Part shown: one piece after another, positions 17,189-26,054 of the stretch
How the letters are laid out: each line of letters starts with the position of its first letter
Position numbering within the stretch: position 1 is the stretch's first letter
From: Methylophilales bacterium 28-44-11
GTDB lineage: Bacteria; Pseudomonadota; Gammaproteobacteria; Burkholderiales; Methylophilaceae
Direction of reading: 5' to 3'
DNA: 43,444 bases
Assembly: GCA_002281475.1 (NCBI GenBank)
Contig: NCGC01000009.1
Coordinates: 1 to 43,444, forward strand
Program-made: the position numbers and the translations under genes
Notes under the pieces: generated by a model
Databases searched by the model: none
Told to the model about the DNA's origin: nothing
What the model saw: the letters and a program-made list of their open reading frames with translations, nothing else

Positions 17189-18003
17189 AAACGCAATAAC
17201 TCTCTTAGTTCGCTCGCTAACTTCCCTATCGGCCATACCTGTTCGGCAATGCGTCTCACTTGCCAAACACCGTATAAGCTATTACAAATTACTACTTCAT
17301 CGCCAGACAACACCTCTTGCAACTCTAACACTTTGATTTCAGATGAAAGATGCAGGTAGTGTGCAATATCCAGAATACGCTGCCTTGTGACACCCGCTAC
17401 GCCTGCCTTAGATAAATCTGGTGTATATAAATGACTGCCAATGCGCACAAATAAGTTAGCACTTGTACATTCAATTACATGACCATCAATATCCATCATC
17501 ACACCATCGATAAACGAAGGATCGCGGCATTCCGCTCTTGCTAACACATTTTCCAAGCGATTTAAGTGCTTGATTCCTGCCAGCATAGGTTGATGGGCTA
17601 CTGGAGTACGGCAGGTATATAGCGCAACCCCATCTTGAAAATGACTTGCTGGATAGACTGGCATCTGTGACTTTATCAGAATACGTGTAGGCGCAGTCAC
17701 CGCAGGCGGGGCATAACCACGCTCACCTAGACCGCGAGTAATAATGATTTTTGCTACAGCAGTTTCATCCAAATCAAATAGCATTTGTATTTCTGCCATT
17801 AATAATTCAGCGCTGGGACAAACAATGCCAATTGCCCCACAATCAGACACTAGCTTTTGATATTGAATTGGCCAATTGACGGGCAAACAATCCACCACTT
17901 TGAACGTACGGAAAACTCCATCGCCGTAACTGAGGCCACGATCAAGCGGACTAATTGCATCGTCAACGCCACCATTGATCAAATAAGTATGTTGCCTATT
18001 CAT
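17185..18003 (-). CDS. pabC: aminodeoxychorismate lyase
   Basis: A 272-residue PLP enzyme of fold type IV that turns 4-amino-4-deoxychorismate into p-aminobenzoate for folate. Signatures are DRGLSYGDGVFRTFKV at residues 21-36, ITRGLGERGY, the Schiff-base lysine K145 in GIKHLNRLENVLA, and ECTSANLFVRIG. It sits after a strong terminator that follows fabF, so it needs its own promoter or read-through. It overlaps mltG by 4 nt. A branched-chain aminotransferase is the main alternative in this fold; position between fabF and mltG supports PabC. Confidence 0.92.
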   Translation of the reverse strand: MNRQHTYLINGGVDDAISPLDRGLSYGDGVFRTFKVVDCLPVNWPIQYQKLVSDCGAIGIVCPSAELLMAEIQMLFDLDETAVAKIIITRGLGERGYAPPAVTAPTRILIKSQMPVYPASHFQDGVALYTCRTPVAHQPMLAGIKHLNRLENVLARAECRDPSFIDGVMMDIDGHVIECTSANLFVRIGSHLYTPDLSKAGVAGVTRQRILDIAHYLHLSSEIKVLELQEVLSGDEVVICNSLYGVWQVRRIAEQVWPIGKLASELRELLRL

Positions 18004-18032
18004 CCCGCAATTAAACCATAGCCACTACAAAC

Positions 18033-18068
18033 AAAAAAGCCTGTGTTGCAAATGACACAGGCTTTTTT
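18033..18068 (-). terminator. strong intrinsic terminator between fabF and pabC
   Basis: A 14-bp perfect stem (18033-18046 with 18055-18068; core AGCCTGTGT / ACACAGGCT) with an 8-nt loop and flanking A and T runs. It lies 27 nt past the fabF stop codon on the minus strand and probably ends the fab transcript, with partial read-through into pabC-mltG-tmk-holB possible. Confidence 0.9.
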
Positions 18069-18095
18069 AGTCATGCTATAAACTCCGCTTGGGTA

Positions 18096-19328
18096 CTACA
18101 CTTTTTTAAATAAAAGACTACCGTTGGTGCCACCAAAACCAAAATTATTTTTCAAGGCATAGGTAATCTTTAAGTCGCGCGCTGTATTGGCGCAATAATC
18201 TAAATCACATTCTGGATCTTGGTTAAATAAATTAATGGTTGGTGGGGATACTTGATGATAGATAGAAAGCACCGTAAATACTGACTCTAAACCTCCTGCA
18301 CCACCCAACAAATGCCCTGTCATTGACTTGGTAGAGTTCACCACTAACTTATAAGCATGCTCTCCAAACGTTGCTTTAATCGCATTGGTTTCATTAGCAT
18401 CACCTAAAGGTGTAGAGGTGCCATGCGCATTCATAAATTGAACATCACTTGGATTTACACCTGCATTCTTCAACGCATTCACCATCGAACGTCTTGGACC
18501 ATCCATATTTGGCGCGGTCATATGATATGCATCAGCACTCATGCCATAACCAGAGAGTTCTGCATAAATTTTTGCACCTCTAGCTTTAGCATGTTCGTAT
18601 TCTTCTAGAACCAATACCCCAGCACCTTCGCCAATGACAAAACCATCACGGTCTTTATCCCAAGGACGGCTAGCAGTGGCTGGATCATCATTACGACTAG
18701 ACAAGGCACGTGCAGAAGCAAACCCTGCCACACTTAATTCCGTAATCGCCGCTTCAGCCCCACCTGCTACCATCACGTCAGCATCGCCATATTCAATCAT
18801 GCGTGCTGCGTCACCAATACAATGCGTGCCGGTAGTACAGGCAGTGACAATGGCTACGTTAGGTCCTTTTAGACCAAACATAATCGATAAGTTACCTGAA
18901 ATCATGTTAATGATGGTCCCAGGAATAAAGAACGGCGACACTTTCCGTGGGCCACCTTCATCATAGGTATCATTGGTAGATTCGATTAATCCTAACCCAC
19001 CAATGCCAGAACCAATCGCCACACCAATACGTTCAGCGTTTTGCTCCGTCACTTCAATACCAGCATCTTTAAATGCTTCAATACCAGCAGCTAAACCATA
19101 CTGAATAAAAGTATCCATACGCCTTGCCTCTTTCGCAGAGAGAAAGTCTTCGACATTAAAGTCTTTCACTTCCCCAGCGACTTGAGATGCAAAATTACTT
19201 GGATCAAATTTAGTAATGCGGGTGATGCCAGATTGACCGGCAATTAGGTTTTTCCAAGCGTTATTCACTCCAATTCCCACTGGAGATATAACGCCTAAAC
19301 CGGTTACAACAACTCTGCGTTTAGTCAT
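18096..19328 (-). CDS. fabF: beta-ketoacyl-ACP synthase II
   Basis: A 410-residue condensing enzyme that elongates acyl-ACP with malonyl-ACP and carries out the temperature-sensitive step to unsaturated chains. The catalytic triad is visible as C164 (VTACTTGTH), H302 ([11 protein letters not shown]) and H339 ([12 protein letters not shown]), and the protein opens with [15 protein letters not shown]. It follows acpP by 42 nt and is followed by a strong terminator. Length and motifs are normal for FabF. Confidence 0.97.
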   Translation of the reverse strand: MTKRRVVVTGLGVISPVGIGVNNAWKNLIAGQSGITRITKFDPSNFASQVAGEVKDFNVEDFLSAKEARRMDTFIQYGLAAGIEAFKDAGIEVTEQNAERIGVAIGSGIGGLGLIESTNDTYDEGGPRKVSPFFIPGTIINMISGNLSIMFGLKGPNVAIVTACTTGTHCIGDAARMIEYGDADVMVAGGAEAAITELSVAGFASARALSSRNDDPATASRPWDKDRDGFVIGEGAGVLVLEEYEHAKARGAKIYAELSGYGMSADAYHMTAPNMDGPRRSMVNALKNAGVNPSDVQFMNAHGTSTPLGDANETNAIKATFGEHAYKLVVNSTKSMTGHLLGGAGGLESVFTVLSIYHQVSPPTINLFNQDPECDLDYCANTARDLKITYALKNNFGFGGTNGSLLFKKV

Positions 19329-19370
19329 ATGAGATATCAGCTCTTTCTCAAGAGCTGATGTACATGGAAT

Positions 19371-19607
19371 TTATTTGAGGTTTGAGTTGACGTAGTCAAT
19401 CGCTTGTTGCACTGTAGTGATTTTTTCTGCTTCTTCGTCTGGGATTTCGCAGTCAAATTCTTCTTCTAGCGCCATGACCAACTCAACTGTATCGAGTGAA
19501 TCAGCACCAAGATCATCTACAAAAGATGAGTTGTTTTTTACGTCAGCTTCGTTTGCACCTAATTGTTCACAAACGATTTTTTTTACGCGTTGTTCGATGT
19601 CAGACAT
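19371..19607 (-). CDS. acpP: acyl carrier protein
   Basis: A 78-residue acidic acyl carrier protein. The phosphopantetheine attachment serine is S37 in [20 protein letters not shown]. It carries growing acyl chains for fatty-acid, lipid A and phospholipid synthesis, so it serves the fab enzymes here and LpxA, LpxD and PlsX encoded elsewhere in the window. AAGGGG precedes the ATG. A 103-nt gap with a candidate promoter separates it from fabG, consistent with high separate expression. Confidence 0.98.
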   Translation of the reverse strand: MSDIEQRVKKIVCEQLGANEADVKNNSSFVDDLGADSLDTVELVMALEEEFDCEIPDEEAEKITTVQQAIDYVNSNLK

Positions 19608-19654
19608 CTAAATACCCCTTTAGTTAAAAATTAGCGTTATTTTGCTAAGCGCAC

Positions 19655-19682
19655 ATTCTAACAAAACTGTGCAATAAAACAA
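19655..19682 (-). promoter_or_regulatory. candidate acpP promoter
   Basis: On the minus strand TTGTTT (19677-19682) is followed by a 16-bp spacer and TAGAAT (19655-19660, 5 of 6 matches to TATAAT). Transcription would start near 19648, about 40 nt before acpP. The -35 match is only moderate. Confidence 0.4.
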
Positions 19683-19710
19683 AAAATACTTCATAAATTA
19701 GCGAATAATA

Positions 19711-20451
19711 TTAAGCGCAGTACATGCCACCATTGACGTGTATCGTCTCACCCGTGATATAAGCAGCACTAGGTGAAGCTAAAAATGCAACTGTGGCTGC
19801 GATTTCATCGACATTGCCAAGCCTTGCTAACGGTACTCTTGCCAACATCATGGCTTTGATCTCTTCCGACAATTCTGCTGTCATGTCAGTTTCAATAAAC
19901 CCTGGCGCCACACAGTTTACCGTAATACCGCGACTCCCAACTTCTGCCGCCAATGATTTAGTAAACCCCGTCATACCTGCTTTAGCCGCTGCATAATTGG
20001 TTTGTCCCGCGTTGCCCATATGCCCCACCACACTGGAAATATTGATAATACGCCCTACTCTAGCTTTCATCATGGGACGTAATACCGCTTGGCTCATACG
20101 GAACACTGATTTGAGATTAGTATTCAATACCGCGTCCCAATCCTCATCTTTCATGCGCATCAGCAAAGTATCTTTAGTGATACCGGCATTATTCACGAGT
20201 ATGCCCACATCCCCATACAATTCAGCGATCTGTTTCAAAACCGCGTCTACTTGTTCAGGCTGAGTAACATCTAATGCTAGTCCTATGCCCTTCACGTTTG
20301 CCGCTTTTAGCGCAGCAGTAATCGCATCTGCGCCATTGGCAGAAGTGGCTGTCCCAATGACGGTAGCTCCTTGTGTACCAAGTGTTTTGGCAATCGCCGC
20401 GCCAATGCCACGGCTGGCGCCTGTGACCAATGCTATTTGATTATTTAACAT
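19711..20451 (-). CDS. fabG: 3-oxoacyl-ACP reductase
   Basis: A 246-residue short-chain dehydrogenase that reduces beta-ketoacyl-ACP with NADPH. The cofactor motif is TGASRGIG (residues 10-17), with NNAG at 87-90; catalytic residues are S140, Y153 and K157 (INISSVVGHMGNAGQTNYAAAKAG region, given by position). The C-terminal part GETIHVNGGMYCA matches FabG. It lies between fabD (36 nt) and acpP, as expected in the cluster. Confidence 0.97.
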   Translation of the reverse strand: MLNNQIALVTGASRGIGAAIAKTLGTQGATVIGTATSANGADAITAALKAANVKGIGLALDVTQPEQVDAVLKQIAELYGDVGILVNNAGITKDTLLMRMKDEDWDAVLNTNLKSVFRMSQAVLRPMMKARVGRIINISSVVGHMGNAGQTNYAAAKAGMTGFTKSLAAEVGSRGITVNCVAPGFIETDMTAELSEEIKAMMLARVPLARLGNVDEIAATVAFLASPSAAYITGETIHVNGGMYCA

Positions 20452-20487
20452 TAAAATCCCCTTTTAAATTATTGATTTTAATTGGTA

Positions 20488-21411
20488 TTATTGATTTATA
20501 AATTCTTCTAATGCAGCTTGATTTGTGAGCGCTGTACATGCCATATCCGCAACAATACGCTTAGTCAATCCTGCCAATACTTTACCCGGGCCGCACTCTG
20601 CCGCAATTAGCACCTGTTGAAGTCGAACGGCATTCACTGTTTCGACCCAACGTACAGAGCTAAATAATTGTTTCACTAGGGCTGCTTTGATGGCGTCGCC
20701 GCCTTCATGACTTGCCACATCCGCATTATGTAATACTTTGATTTTTGGTGTCTGCACGGACACATTAGTTAAATATTCAGCCAGCTGTTTTGCTGCAGGT
20801 TGCATCAATGCGCAATGAGATGGCACGCTGACTGGTAAAGATAATGCGCGTTTGGCCCCTTTTGCTTTTGCCAACTCCATGCCACGTTCCACCGCGGCTT
20901 TATTCCCTGCAATGACGACCTGACCTGGAGAATTAAAGTTTACAGCTTCGAGCACTTCATTGCCTGCTGCTTCTACACATACCGCTTTGACTACTTCATC
21001 ATCCAACCCTAGGATTGCTGCCATTGCACCCACGCCTTCTGGGACAGCTTCTTGCATGACCTCCGCGCGATACTTTACCAGTGGTAACGCATCTTCAAAA
21101 CGAATGGACTCTGCCGCCACCAGTGCACTATATTCACCTAAACTATGGCCAGCCATCACAACAGGTAGTTCACCACCTAGTTGAAGATATGCGCGCCAAG
21201 TGGCAATGCCTGCCGTCAACATTAACGGTTGCGTATGTTGAGTTTGATTGAGCAATTCATTTGGTGCGGTGACCATCTCCCAAAAATCGGTATTTAAGAT
21301 GTCTGATGCTTGCTGAAAAGTGTCACGCACAACTGGCATGCTATCAAAACCCGCCATCATGCCAACTGATTGAGAACCTTGTCCTGGAAAGAAAAATGCA
21401 AAGGGTTGCAT
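20488..21411 (-). CDS. fabD: malonyl-CoA:ACP transacylase
   Basis: A 307-residue acyltransferase that loads malonyl groups onto ACP. It opens with FFFPGQGSQSVGM, and the catalytic serine is S90 in MAGHSLGEYSALVAA; the partner histidine is H199 in SVPSHCALM. The conserved arginine lies in VKYRAEVMQ. It follows fabH by 24 nt and precedes fabG by 36 nt. Length and motifs are normal. Confidence 0.97.
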   Translation of the reverse strand: MQPFAFFFPGQGSQSVGMMAGFDSMPVVRDTFQQASDILNTDFWEMVTAPNELLNQTQHTQPLMLTAGIATWRAYLQLGGELPVVMAGHSLGEYSALVAAESIRFEDALPLVKYRAEVMQEAVPEGVGAMAAILGLDDEVVKAVCVEAAGNEVLEAVNFNSPGQVVIAGNKAAVERGMELAKAKGAKRALSLPVSVPSHCALMQPAAKQLAEYLTNVSVQTPKIKVLHNADVASHEGGDAIKAALVKQLFSSVRWVETVNAVRLQQVLIAAECGPGKVLAGLTKRIVADMACTALTNQAALEEFINQ

Positions 21412-21435
21412 AGACGATAATCCTTTTAAACTTAT

Positions 21436-22377
21436 TTAATACTTAACGAGCGCTGAGCCCCATGTGAAGCCCCCACCGAACGCTTCCATTAATATCATAT
21501 GCCCACGTTGTATTCTGCCATCACGCACTGCTGTATCAAGGGCTAAGGGAATAGAGGCGGCTGAGGTGTTGCCATGTTTGTCTACGGTAACCACTACTCT
21601 ATCCATGGACATATCCAGCTTTTTAGCAGTAGCCTGCAAAATACGAATATTGGCTTGATGTGGCACTAACCAATCAATATCAGATTTTTGCATACCGTTG
21701 GCTTCTAATGTTTCATCAACAATTTTATCGAGCGTGTTTACTGCGACTTTAAACACAGGGTTGCCTTCCATCGCCACAAAGTCTCTTTGACCTTCAACTC
21801 TTGGCACATGCAGCATTTTTTCATACTGACCATCCGCATGAAGGTGGGTAGAAAGAATACCTGGCTCAACACTCGCCTGGATGATGACCGCACCAGCGCC
21901 ATCACCCCACAAAATGCAATTACTTCGATCTGTGTAATCTGTAATGCGTGAGAATGTTTCCGCCCCAATCACTAACGCACATCGACTTGTGCCCGTTTTA
22001 ACAAAGTTGTTGGCTACAGCTAGCGCATACACAAACCCACTACATACTGCTTGCACGTCAAATGCGGGACATCCGGCAATACCCAATTTACGCTGCACCA
22101 TGGTAGCAACACTTGGAAACACCTTATCTGGTGTAGTGGTTGCTACAATAATCAAATCAATATCTGACGCATGAATTTCAGCAGCCAAAATCGCTTGCTT
22201 TGCAGCTTCGAAGGCTAAATCGCTCGTCATCTCATCAACCACGATGTGACGTTGTCGAATACCTGTTCTCGAAAAAATCCACTCATCGGTGGTATCCACC
22301 ATTTTTTCTAAATCTTGATTCGTCAGTACTTTGGGGGGGAGGTAACTACCTGTACCAGCTATTTTTGAATAAATCAT
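21436..22377 (-). CDS. fabH: beta-ketoacyl-ACP synthase III
   Basis: A 313-residue enzyme that starts fatty-acid synthesis by condensing acetyl-CoA with malonyl-ACP. The catalytic triad is C112 ([13 protein letters not shown]), H240 ([10 protein letters not shown]) and N270 ([14 protein letters not shown]). The N terminus [15 protein letters not shown] is typical. It follows plsX by 41 nt in the order plsX-fabH-fabD-fabG-acpP-fabF. Confidence 0.97.
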   Translation of the reverse strand: MIYSKIAGTGSYLPPKVLTNQDLEKMVDTTDEWIFSRTGIRQRHIVVDEMTSDLAFEAAKQAILAAEIHASDIDLIIVATTTPDKVFPSVATMVQRKLGIAGCPAFDVQAVCSGFVYALAVANNFVKTGTSRCALVIGAETFSRITDYTDRSNCILWGDGAGAVIIQASVEPGILSTHLHADGQYEKMLHVPRVEGQRDFVAMEGNPVFKVAVNTLDKIVDETLEANGMQKSDIDWLVPHQANIRILQATAKKLDMSMDRVVVTVDKHGNTSAASIPLALDTAVRDGRIQRGHMILMEAFGGGFTWGSALVKY

Positions 22378-22418
22378 AGCGTGTGATTATGCCTTAAAAG
22401 TGACGCAAAACTAAGCGC

Positions 22419-23507
22419 TTATTGCACTTCAACAGAAGGAGTAACTAAAATTTGCGCGTGTTCAAGTTCTAATTGTTCAGTAATTCGTTTTAATACTCCG
22501 CTACGGGCTTCATCAATCGCAACATGCAAAGCATTGCAAAACGCAACGCTATCCGCCCCACCATGACTTTTGACCACAATACCTTTGAGGCCCAAAAAGC
22601 TGGCGCCGTTATATCGCCTTGGATCCAAACGTTTCTTAAATGCTTTTAAAACTGGCATTGCACCCAATGCCATCAACTTAGTAAGCCAATTCTTTTTGAA
22701 CTCTTGCGTCAAAAACTTACCCATCATATGGGCCAAACCTTCAGTGGTCTTCAGTGAGACGTTACCAACAAATCCATCACAGACGACAATATCGGTTGTA
22801 CCCTTAAAGATATCATCACCTTCAATATTGCCATAAAAATTTAGGTGACTATTGCGCAATAGTTCACCAGCTTGCTTGACCACTTCATTGCCCTTTATTT
22901 CTTCAGACCCAATATTGAGCAATCCAATACTTGGATTAGGCTTATTTTCAACGCTAGCGACTAGCATCGCACCCATAATGGCAAACTGGTATAAGTGCTC
23001 AGGCGTACAATCAGCATTTGCCCCTAAGTCCAGCATAAAGGTAGTCCCTTTCTCAGAGGGCAATGAGGAAGCAATAGCTGGGCGATCAATCCCTGGTAAC
23101 ATTTTCAATACAAATCTAGCTGTAGCCATGAGCGCACCTGTATTGCCCGCACTCACACAGGCGTGAGCCTCCCCTGTTTTCACCATATTTATGGCTACAC
23201 GCATAGAAGAATCTTTCTTGTTTTTCAGCGCACTTTGTGGCGATTCATCCATTTGCACGACTTCTGTTGCATGATGAATACGTAAGCGTGGACTCGGACT
23301 CACCTTGTGCGCTTGTAATTCAGCGGAAATAGCATCTTGCAACCCTACCAATATGATATTGACACGTGGGTTATCTTTAACAGTTTGAATCGCGGCTGGA
23401 ACCGTTACATGCGGTCCGTGATCACCCCCCATGGCATCGATTGCAATTGTGATATCCATGTTTGGGTGAGACGTATTTGGGTGTGTCAAGTAATGCGATG
23501 TGGTCAT
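22419..23507 (-). CDS. plsX: phosphate acyltransferase PlsX
   Basis: Makes acyl-phosphate from acyl-ACP for phospholipid synthesis. The domain begins [13 protein letters not shown], with [59 protein letters not shown] and [16 protein letters not shown] further along. The start is uncertain. The ATG at 23507 has GGAA 7 nt upstream and gives a 16-residue extension ([16 protein letters not shown]) before the usual [12 protein letters not shown]. The ATG at 23459 gives the family-standard N terminus but has no visible ribosome site. The first is listed on ribosome-site grounds. It is preceded by a long hairpin after rpmF. Confidence 0.93.
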   Translation of the reverse strand: MTTSHYLTHPNTSHPNMDITIAIDAMGGDHGPHVTVPAAIQTVKDNPRVNIILVGLQDAISAELQAHKVSPSPRLRIHHATEVVQMDESPQSALKNKKDSSMRVAINMVKTGEAHACVSAGNTGALMATARFVLKMLPGIDRPAIASSLPSEKGTTFMLDLGANADCTPEHLYQFAIMGAMLVASVENKPNPSIGLLNIGSEEIKGNEVVKQAGELLRNSHLNFYGNIEGDDIFKGTTDIVVCDGFVGNVSLKTTEGLAHMMGKFLTQEFKKNWLTKLMALGAMPVLKAFKKRLDPRRYNGASFLGLKGIVVKSHGGADSVAFCNALHVAIDEARSGVLKRITEQLELEHAQILVTPSVEVQ

Positions 23508-23586
23508 ATGAAATTCCAAGCCTGCGCTTTATTTATTCTGAATTCTTGATTTGTATTATCAATTCTAGCCATCACAGATATGCAAA

Positions 23587-23610
23587 CGCCGCACTTGTGA
23601 CAGTGCGGCG
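23587..23610. terminator. GC-rich hairpin between rpmF and plsX
   Basis: A perfect 9-bp stem (CGCCGCACT at 23587-23595, AGTGCGGCG at 23602-23610) with a TGTGAC loop. In the minus-strand direction it is followed only by TTTGCATATC, so the U tract is weak. It may be an attenuator or processing signal that lowers plsX-fab expression relative to rpmF rather than a full terminator. Confidence 0.5.
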
Positions 23611-23661
23611 CGTGCGTCTAATCTTAAATGCGTATCAAAATTGACCGCAAATATCTAACAA

Positions 23662-23841
23662 TTACTCACCTTTTGCAGGCAACACTTTACGACCACGGTA
23701 GTAACCGCTAGGGCTAATGTGGTGACGTAAATGTGTTTCACCCGTTGTTGGCTCAACTGCCAAAGGCGGATTTGTTAAGAAATCGTGCGAACGATGCATG
23801 CCACGTTTTGAAGGTGACTTTTTATTTTGTTGAACTGCCAT
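23662..23841 (-). CDS. rpmF: 50S ribosomal protein L32
   Basis: A 59-residue basic ribosomal protein, [20 protein letters not shown] at the N terminus with the TGE[15 protein letters not shown] pattern after it. The ATG at 23841 is chosen because GGAG lies just upstream and the protein then has the standard L32 N terminus; a longer frame upstream is not L32-like. The usual four zinc cysteines seen in some L32 proteins are absent, so this is the zinc-free (C-minus) form. It lies between yceD and plsX as in many proteobacteria. Confidence 0.97.
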   Translation of the reverse strand: MAVQQNKKSPSKRGMHRSHDFLTNPPLAVEPTTGETHLRHHISPSGYYRGRKVLPAKGE

Positions 23842-23932
23842 GATGTACTCCAGTAAAAACTGCCAATTAATAACCTTAATGGCAATCATGTAAAATATGC
23901 GATAAATAGCTAATCCATAATAATAATCTATT

Positions 23933-23960
23933 TTGTGTTCATGTGTAAATCAAAACACAA
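23933..23960. promoter_or_regulatory. 7-bp inverted repeat upstream of rpmF
   Basis: TTGTGTT (23933-23939) and AACACAA (23954-23960) form a perfect inverted repeat with a 14-nt spacer in the 144-nt gap between yceD and rpmF. It could be an mRNA hairpin or a protein site. I see no convincing promoter in this gap. Confidence 0.25.
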
Positions 23961-23985
23961 CATATTGACTTAATTAAGCGCAAAT

Positions 23986-24474
23986 TCAGTCTTTTTTTAA
24001 GCTCTTCAACACCGAAAAAGGATTCACCTTCTCACCAGTCTCAAATTTAAGTTGTTTACAAAGAGAAGCGTGTACAGGTGCTATGGGTAACGCTATCAAC
24101 AATTCATCTTCGATTAATGCTTGTAAGTCCATATCCACCGAAGCTTCCACCCAGTCCATATCATCAATTGCATCCAAAGATTCAGGCATTTCAGCACTGA
24201 TCACATAATCAAACTGTAACTTAATAGGTATTTGCATACTTTCCAAGCAACGTTGGCATAACATTGGCAGTGAGGCATCTATATATAAGTGTAAGCTTGG
24301 CAATTGATACTTTTGTATCTGCCCTACTAACTGATATTTAATTTTAGACTGCGCATTTACCCCATCCATCGCTAACAAAGCATTGAGACGTTGTAATGCA
24401 TCGAATGGAACCTCACCTTCAAGCGTTTGTAAACGCTTTGCAAAATCAATATTATTGATATGATTCATTTCCAT
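23986..24474 (-). CDS. yceD: YceD/DUF177 family protein (23S rRNA accumulation)
   Basis: A 162-residue protein of the DUF177/YceD family, encoded next to rpmF in most bacteria and linked to 23S rRNA accumulation. The family core C-x2-C is present in LPMLCQRCLESMQI, with an acidic DxxDDMDWVEASVDMDLQALIEDELLIALP region and a C-terminal PFSVLKSLKKD. Starts at ATG 24474 or at a second in-frame ATG two codons later. It is the first gene of the lipid cluster and is transcribed away from pycA; a palindrome and a TAGAAT element lie just upstream. Confidence 0.9.
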   Translation of the reverse strand: MEMNHINNIDFAKRLQTLEGEVPFDALQRLNALLAMDGVNAQSKIKYQLVGQIQKYQLPSLHLYIDASLPMLCQRCLESMQIPIKLQFDYVISAEMPESLDAIDDMDWVEASVDMDLQALIEDELLIALPIAPVHASLCKQLKFETGEKVNPFSVLKSLKKD

Positions 24475-24504
24475 ATTTTTCTTTCATTTGCACACATAAT
24501 TAAG

Positions 24505-24524
24505 AGCGCTATTCTAATGGCGCT
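24505..24524. promoter_or_regulatory. 20-bp imperfect palindrome upstream of yceD
   Basis: AGCGCTATTCTAATGGCGCT pairs at 8 of 10 positions around its centre. On the minus strand its middle contains TAGAAT (24511-24516), a 5-of-6 match to a -10 element that would start yceD-rpmF-plsX transcription about 30 nt before the gene. A regulator bound here would block that promoter. No good -35 hexamer was found, so the promoter call is weak. Confidence 0.4.
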
Positions 24525-24609
24525 GGGAAATTGTTGCCAGCCTGTTCTTTATAAGCCTTGGAGCCCGTGTTACAATTGAACGGTTTGTTAGTTAAATATT
24601 AGGTGCCTT

Positions 24610-26028
24610 GTGTTTAAAAAAATATTGGTTGCTAATCGCGGAGAAATTGCGGTACGCATTGTGCGTGCGTGCTCTGAGATGGGGATTAAATCTGTCGCTA
24701 TTTATGCTGAGGCCGATAGACATGCCTTGCACGTTAAAAAAGCGGATGAAGCCTACAATATTGGAACCGATCCAGTGGCAGGTTATTTAAATGCGCACAA
24801 TATCGTCAATGTGGCAGTTGCAGCTGGATGCGATGCATTACACCCTGGTTATGGTTTTTTATCTGAAAATCCAGAGCTTGCTGAAATCTGTGCTCGCCGA
24901 GGTATCAAATTTATTGGGCCTAATGCTGAAGTGATTCGTCAAATGGGCGACAAAATTCAAGCGCGCAATGCCATGACAAGTGCTGGCATACCGTGCACAC
25001 CAGGCAGTGATGGCAACTTAGAAAACCTCGAAGAAGCGGTTAAATTAGCCAATTCAATTGGCTACCCTGTGATGTTGAAAGCCACGAATGGTGGCGGTGG
25101 TCGAGGTATCAGACGTTGCGATTCAGAAAAAGAATTACTTACCAATTACGATCGTGTAATTTCAGAAGCCAGCAAAGCGTTTGGCAAACCCGAGGTCTTT
25201 TTAGAAAAATGCGTGGTCAAACCACGACATATTGAAGTGCAAGTTCTAGGAGATAGTCACGGCAATGTGATTCATCTATTTGAACGTGACTGTTCGATTC
25301 AACGCCGCAACCAAAAACTCATTGAAATTGCGCCATCGCCTCAATTAAGCCAAGCACAACGCGAATATATTGGCGGTTTAGCAGTAAAAGCAGCTAAAGC
25401 AGTAGGTTATGAGAACGCAGGAACCGTCGAGTTTTTACTTGATTCTGATAATACGTTCTATTTCATGGAAATGAACACCCGCTTGCAGGTGGAACACACC
25501 GTGACTGAGACCATCACTGGTGTTGATATCGTCCAAGAGCAAATTCGTATTGCCTTTGGGTTACCGTTGCAATATAAACAAAGTGAAATTCATTTCCGTG
25601 GATTTGCTATGGAATACCGGATCAATGCAGAAGATCCAAAAAATGACTTTCTGCCTAGCTTTGGCAAAATTACGCGTTATTATGCGCCAGGTGGTCCTGG
25701 GGTGCGTATGGATGCAGCGATATACAGTGGTTACGTCATCCCACCCTACTACGACTCCATGTGTGCCAAACTCACGGTATGGGCACTGGATTGGGAAGGC
25801 GTAATTGAACGTGGTCGGCGTGCCCTTGGTGACATGGTGGTGTATGGGGTGAAAACGACCATACCTTACTATCAAGAAATTATGAAGCACCCAGATTTCA
25901 GATCGGCCAATTTTAATACTAGTTTTGTAGAAACCCATCCAGAACTGATTAACTATGCAACGGAATTTCCACCTGAGTTAATTGCGGCTGCGATTTCTGC
26001 AGCAATTGCAGCACATGAAGGCATTTAA
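24610..26028 (+). CDS. pycA: pyruvate carboxylase subunit A (biotin carboxylase)
   Basis: A 472-residue biotin carboxylase that uses ATP and bicarbonate to carboxylate the biotin carried by the next gene's product. It starts FKKILVANRGEIAVRIVRAC, with the ATP-grasp Gly-rich loop KATNGGGGRGIR, EKCVVKPRHIEVQVLGD, ERDCSIQRRNQKLIE and the catalytic MEMNTRLQVEHTVTE. The GTG start has AGGTG 5 nt upstream. Being next to a carboxyltransferase with a biotin domain, rather than accB, argues for a two-subunit pyruvate carboxylase rather than acetyl-CoA carboxylase. In ribulose-monophosphate methylotrophs such an enzyme refills oxaloacetate. Confidence 0.88.
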   Translation: MFKKILVANRGEIAVRIVRACSEMGIKSVAIYAEADRHALHVKKADEAYNIGTDPVAGYLNAHNIVNVAVAAGCDALHPGYGFLSENPELAEICARRGIKFIGPNAEVIRQMGDKIQARNAMTSAGIPCTPGSDGNLENLEEAVKLANSIGYPVMLKATNGGGGRGIRRCDSEKELLTNYDRVISEASKAFGKPEVFLEKCVVKPRHIEVQVLGDSHGNVIHLFERDCSIQRRNQKLIEIAPSPQLSQAQREYIGGLAVKAAKAVGYENAGTVEFLLDSDNTFYFMEMNTRLQVEHTVTETITGVDIVQEQIRIAFGLPLQYKQSEIHFRGFAMEYRINAEDPKNDFLPSFGKITRYYAPGGPGVRMDAAIYSGYVIPPYYDSMCAKLTVWALDWEGVIERGRRALGDMVVYGVKTTIPYYQEIMKHPDFRSANFNTSFVETHPELINYATEFPPELIAAAISAAIAAHEGI

Positions 26029-26054
26029 TCATTAACGTTTTAGACTAAAAAATT

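Noticed and set aside
17189-17266. Longer MltG N terminus starting inside pabC
   Set aside because: The extra residues are translated from the pabC coding region, while the ATG at 17188 gives a normal membrane anchor and an ATGA overlap.
23546-23562. TTGAT-N7-ATCAA upstream of plsX, like an FNR box
   Set aside because: FNR boxes need a 4-base spacer; here it is 7, and plsX is not an oxygen-regulated gene.
24610-26028. accC of acetyl-CoA carboxylase
   Set aside because: No accB gene is present; the neighbour carries carboxyltransferase and biotin domains together.
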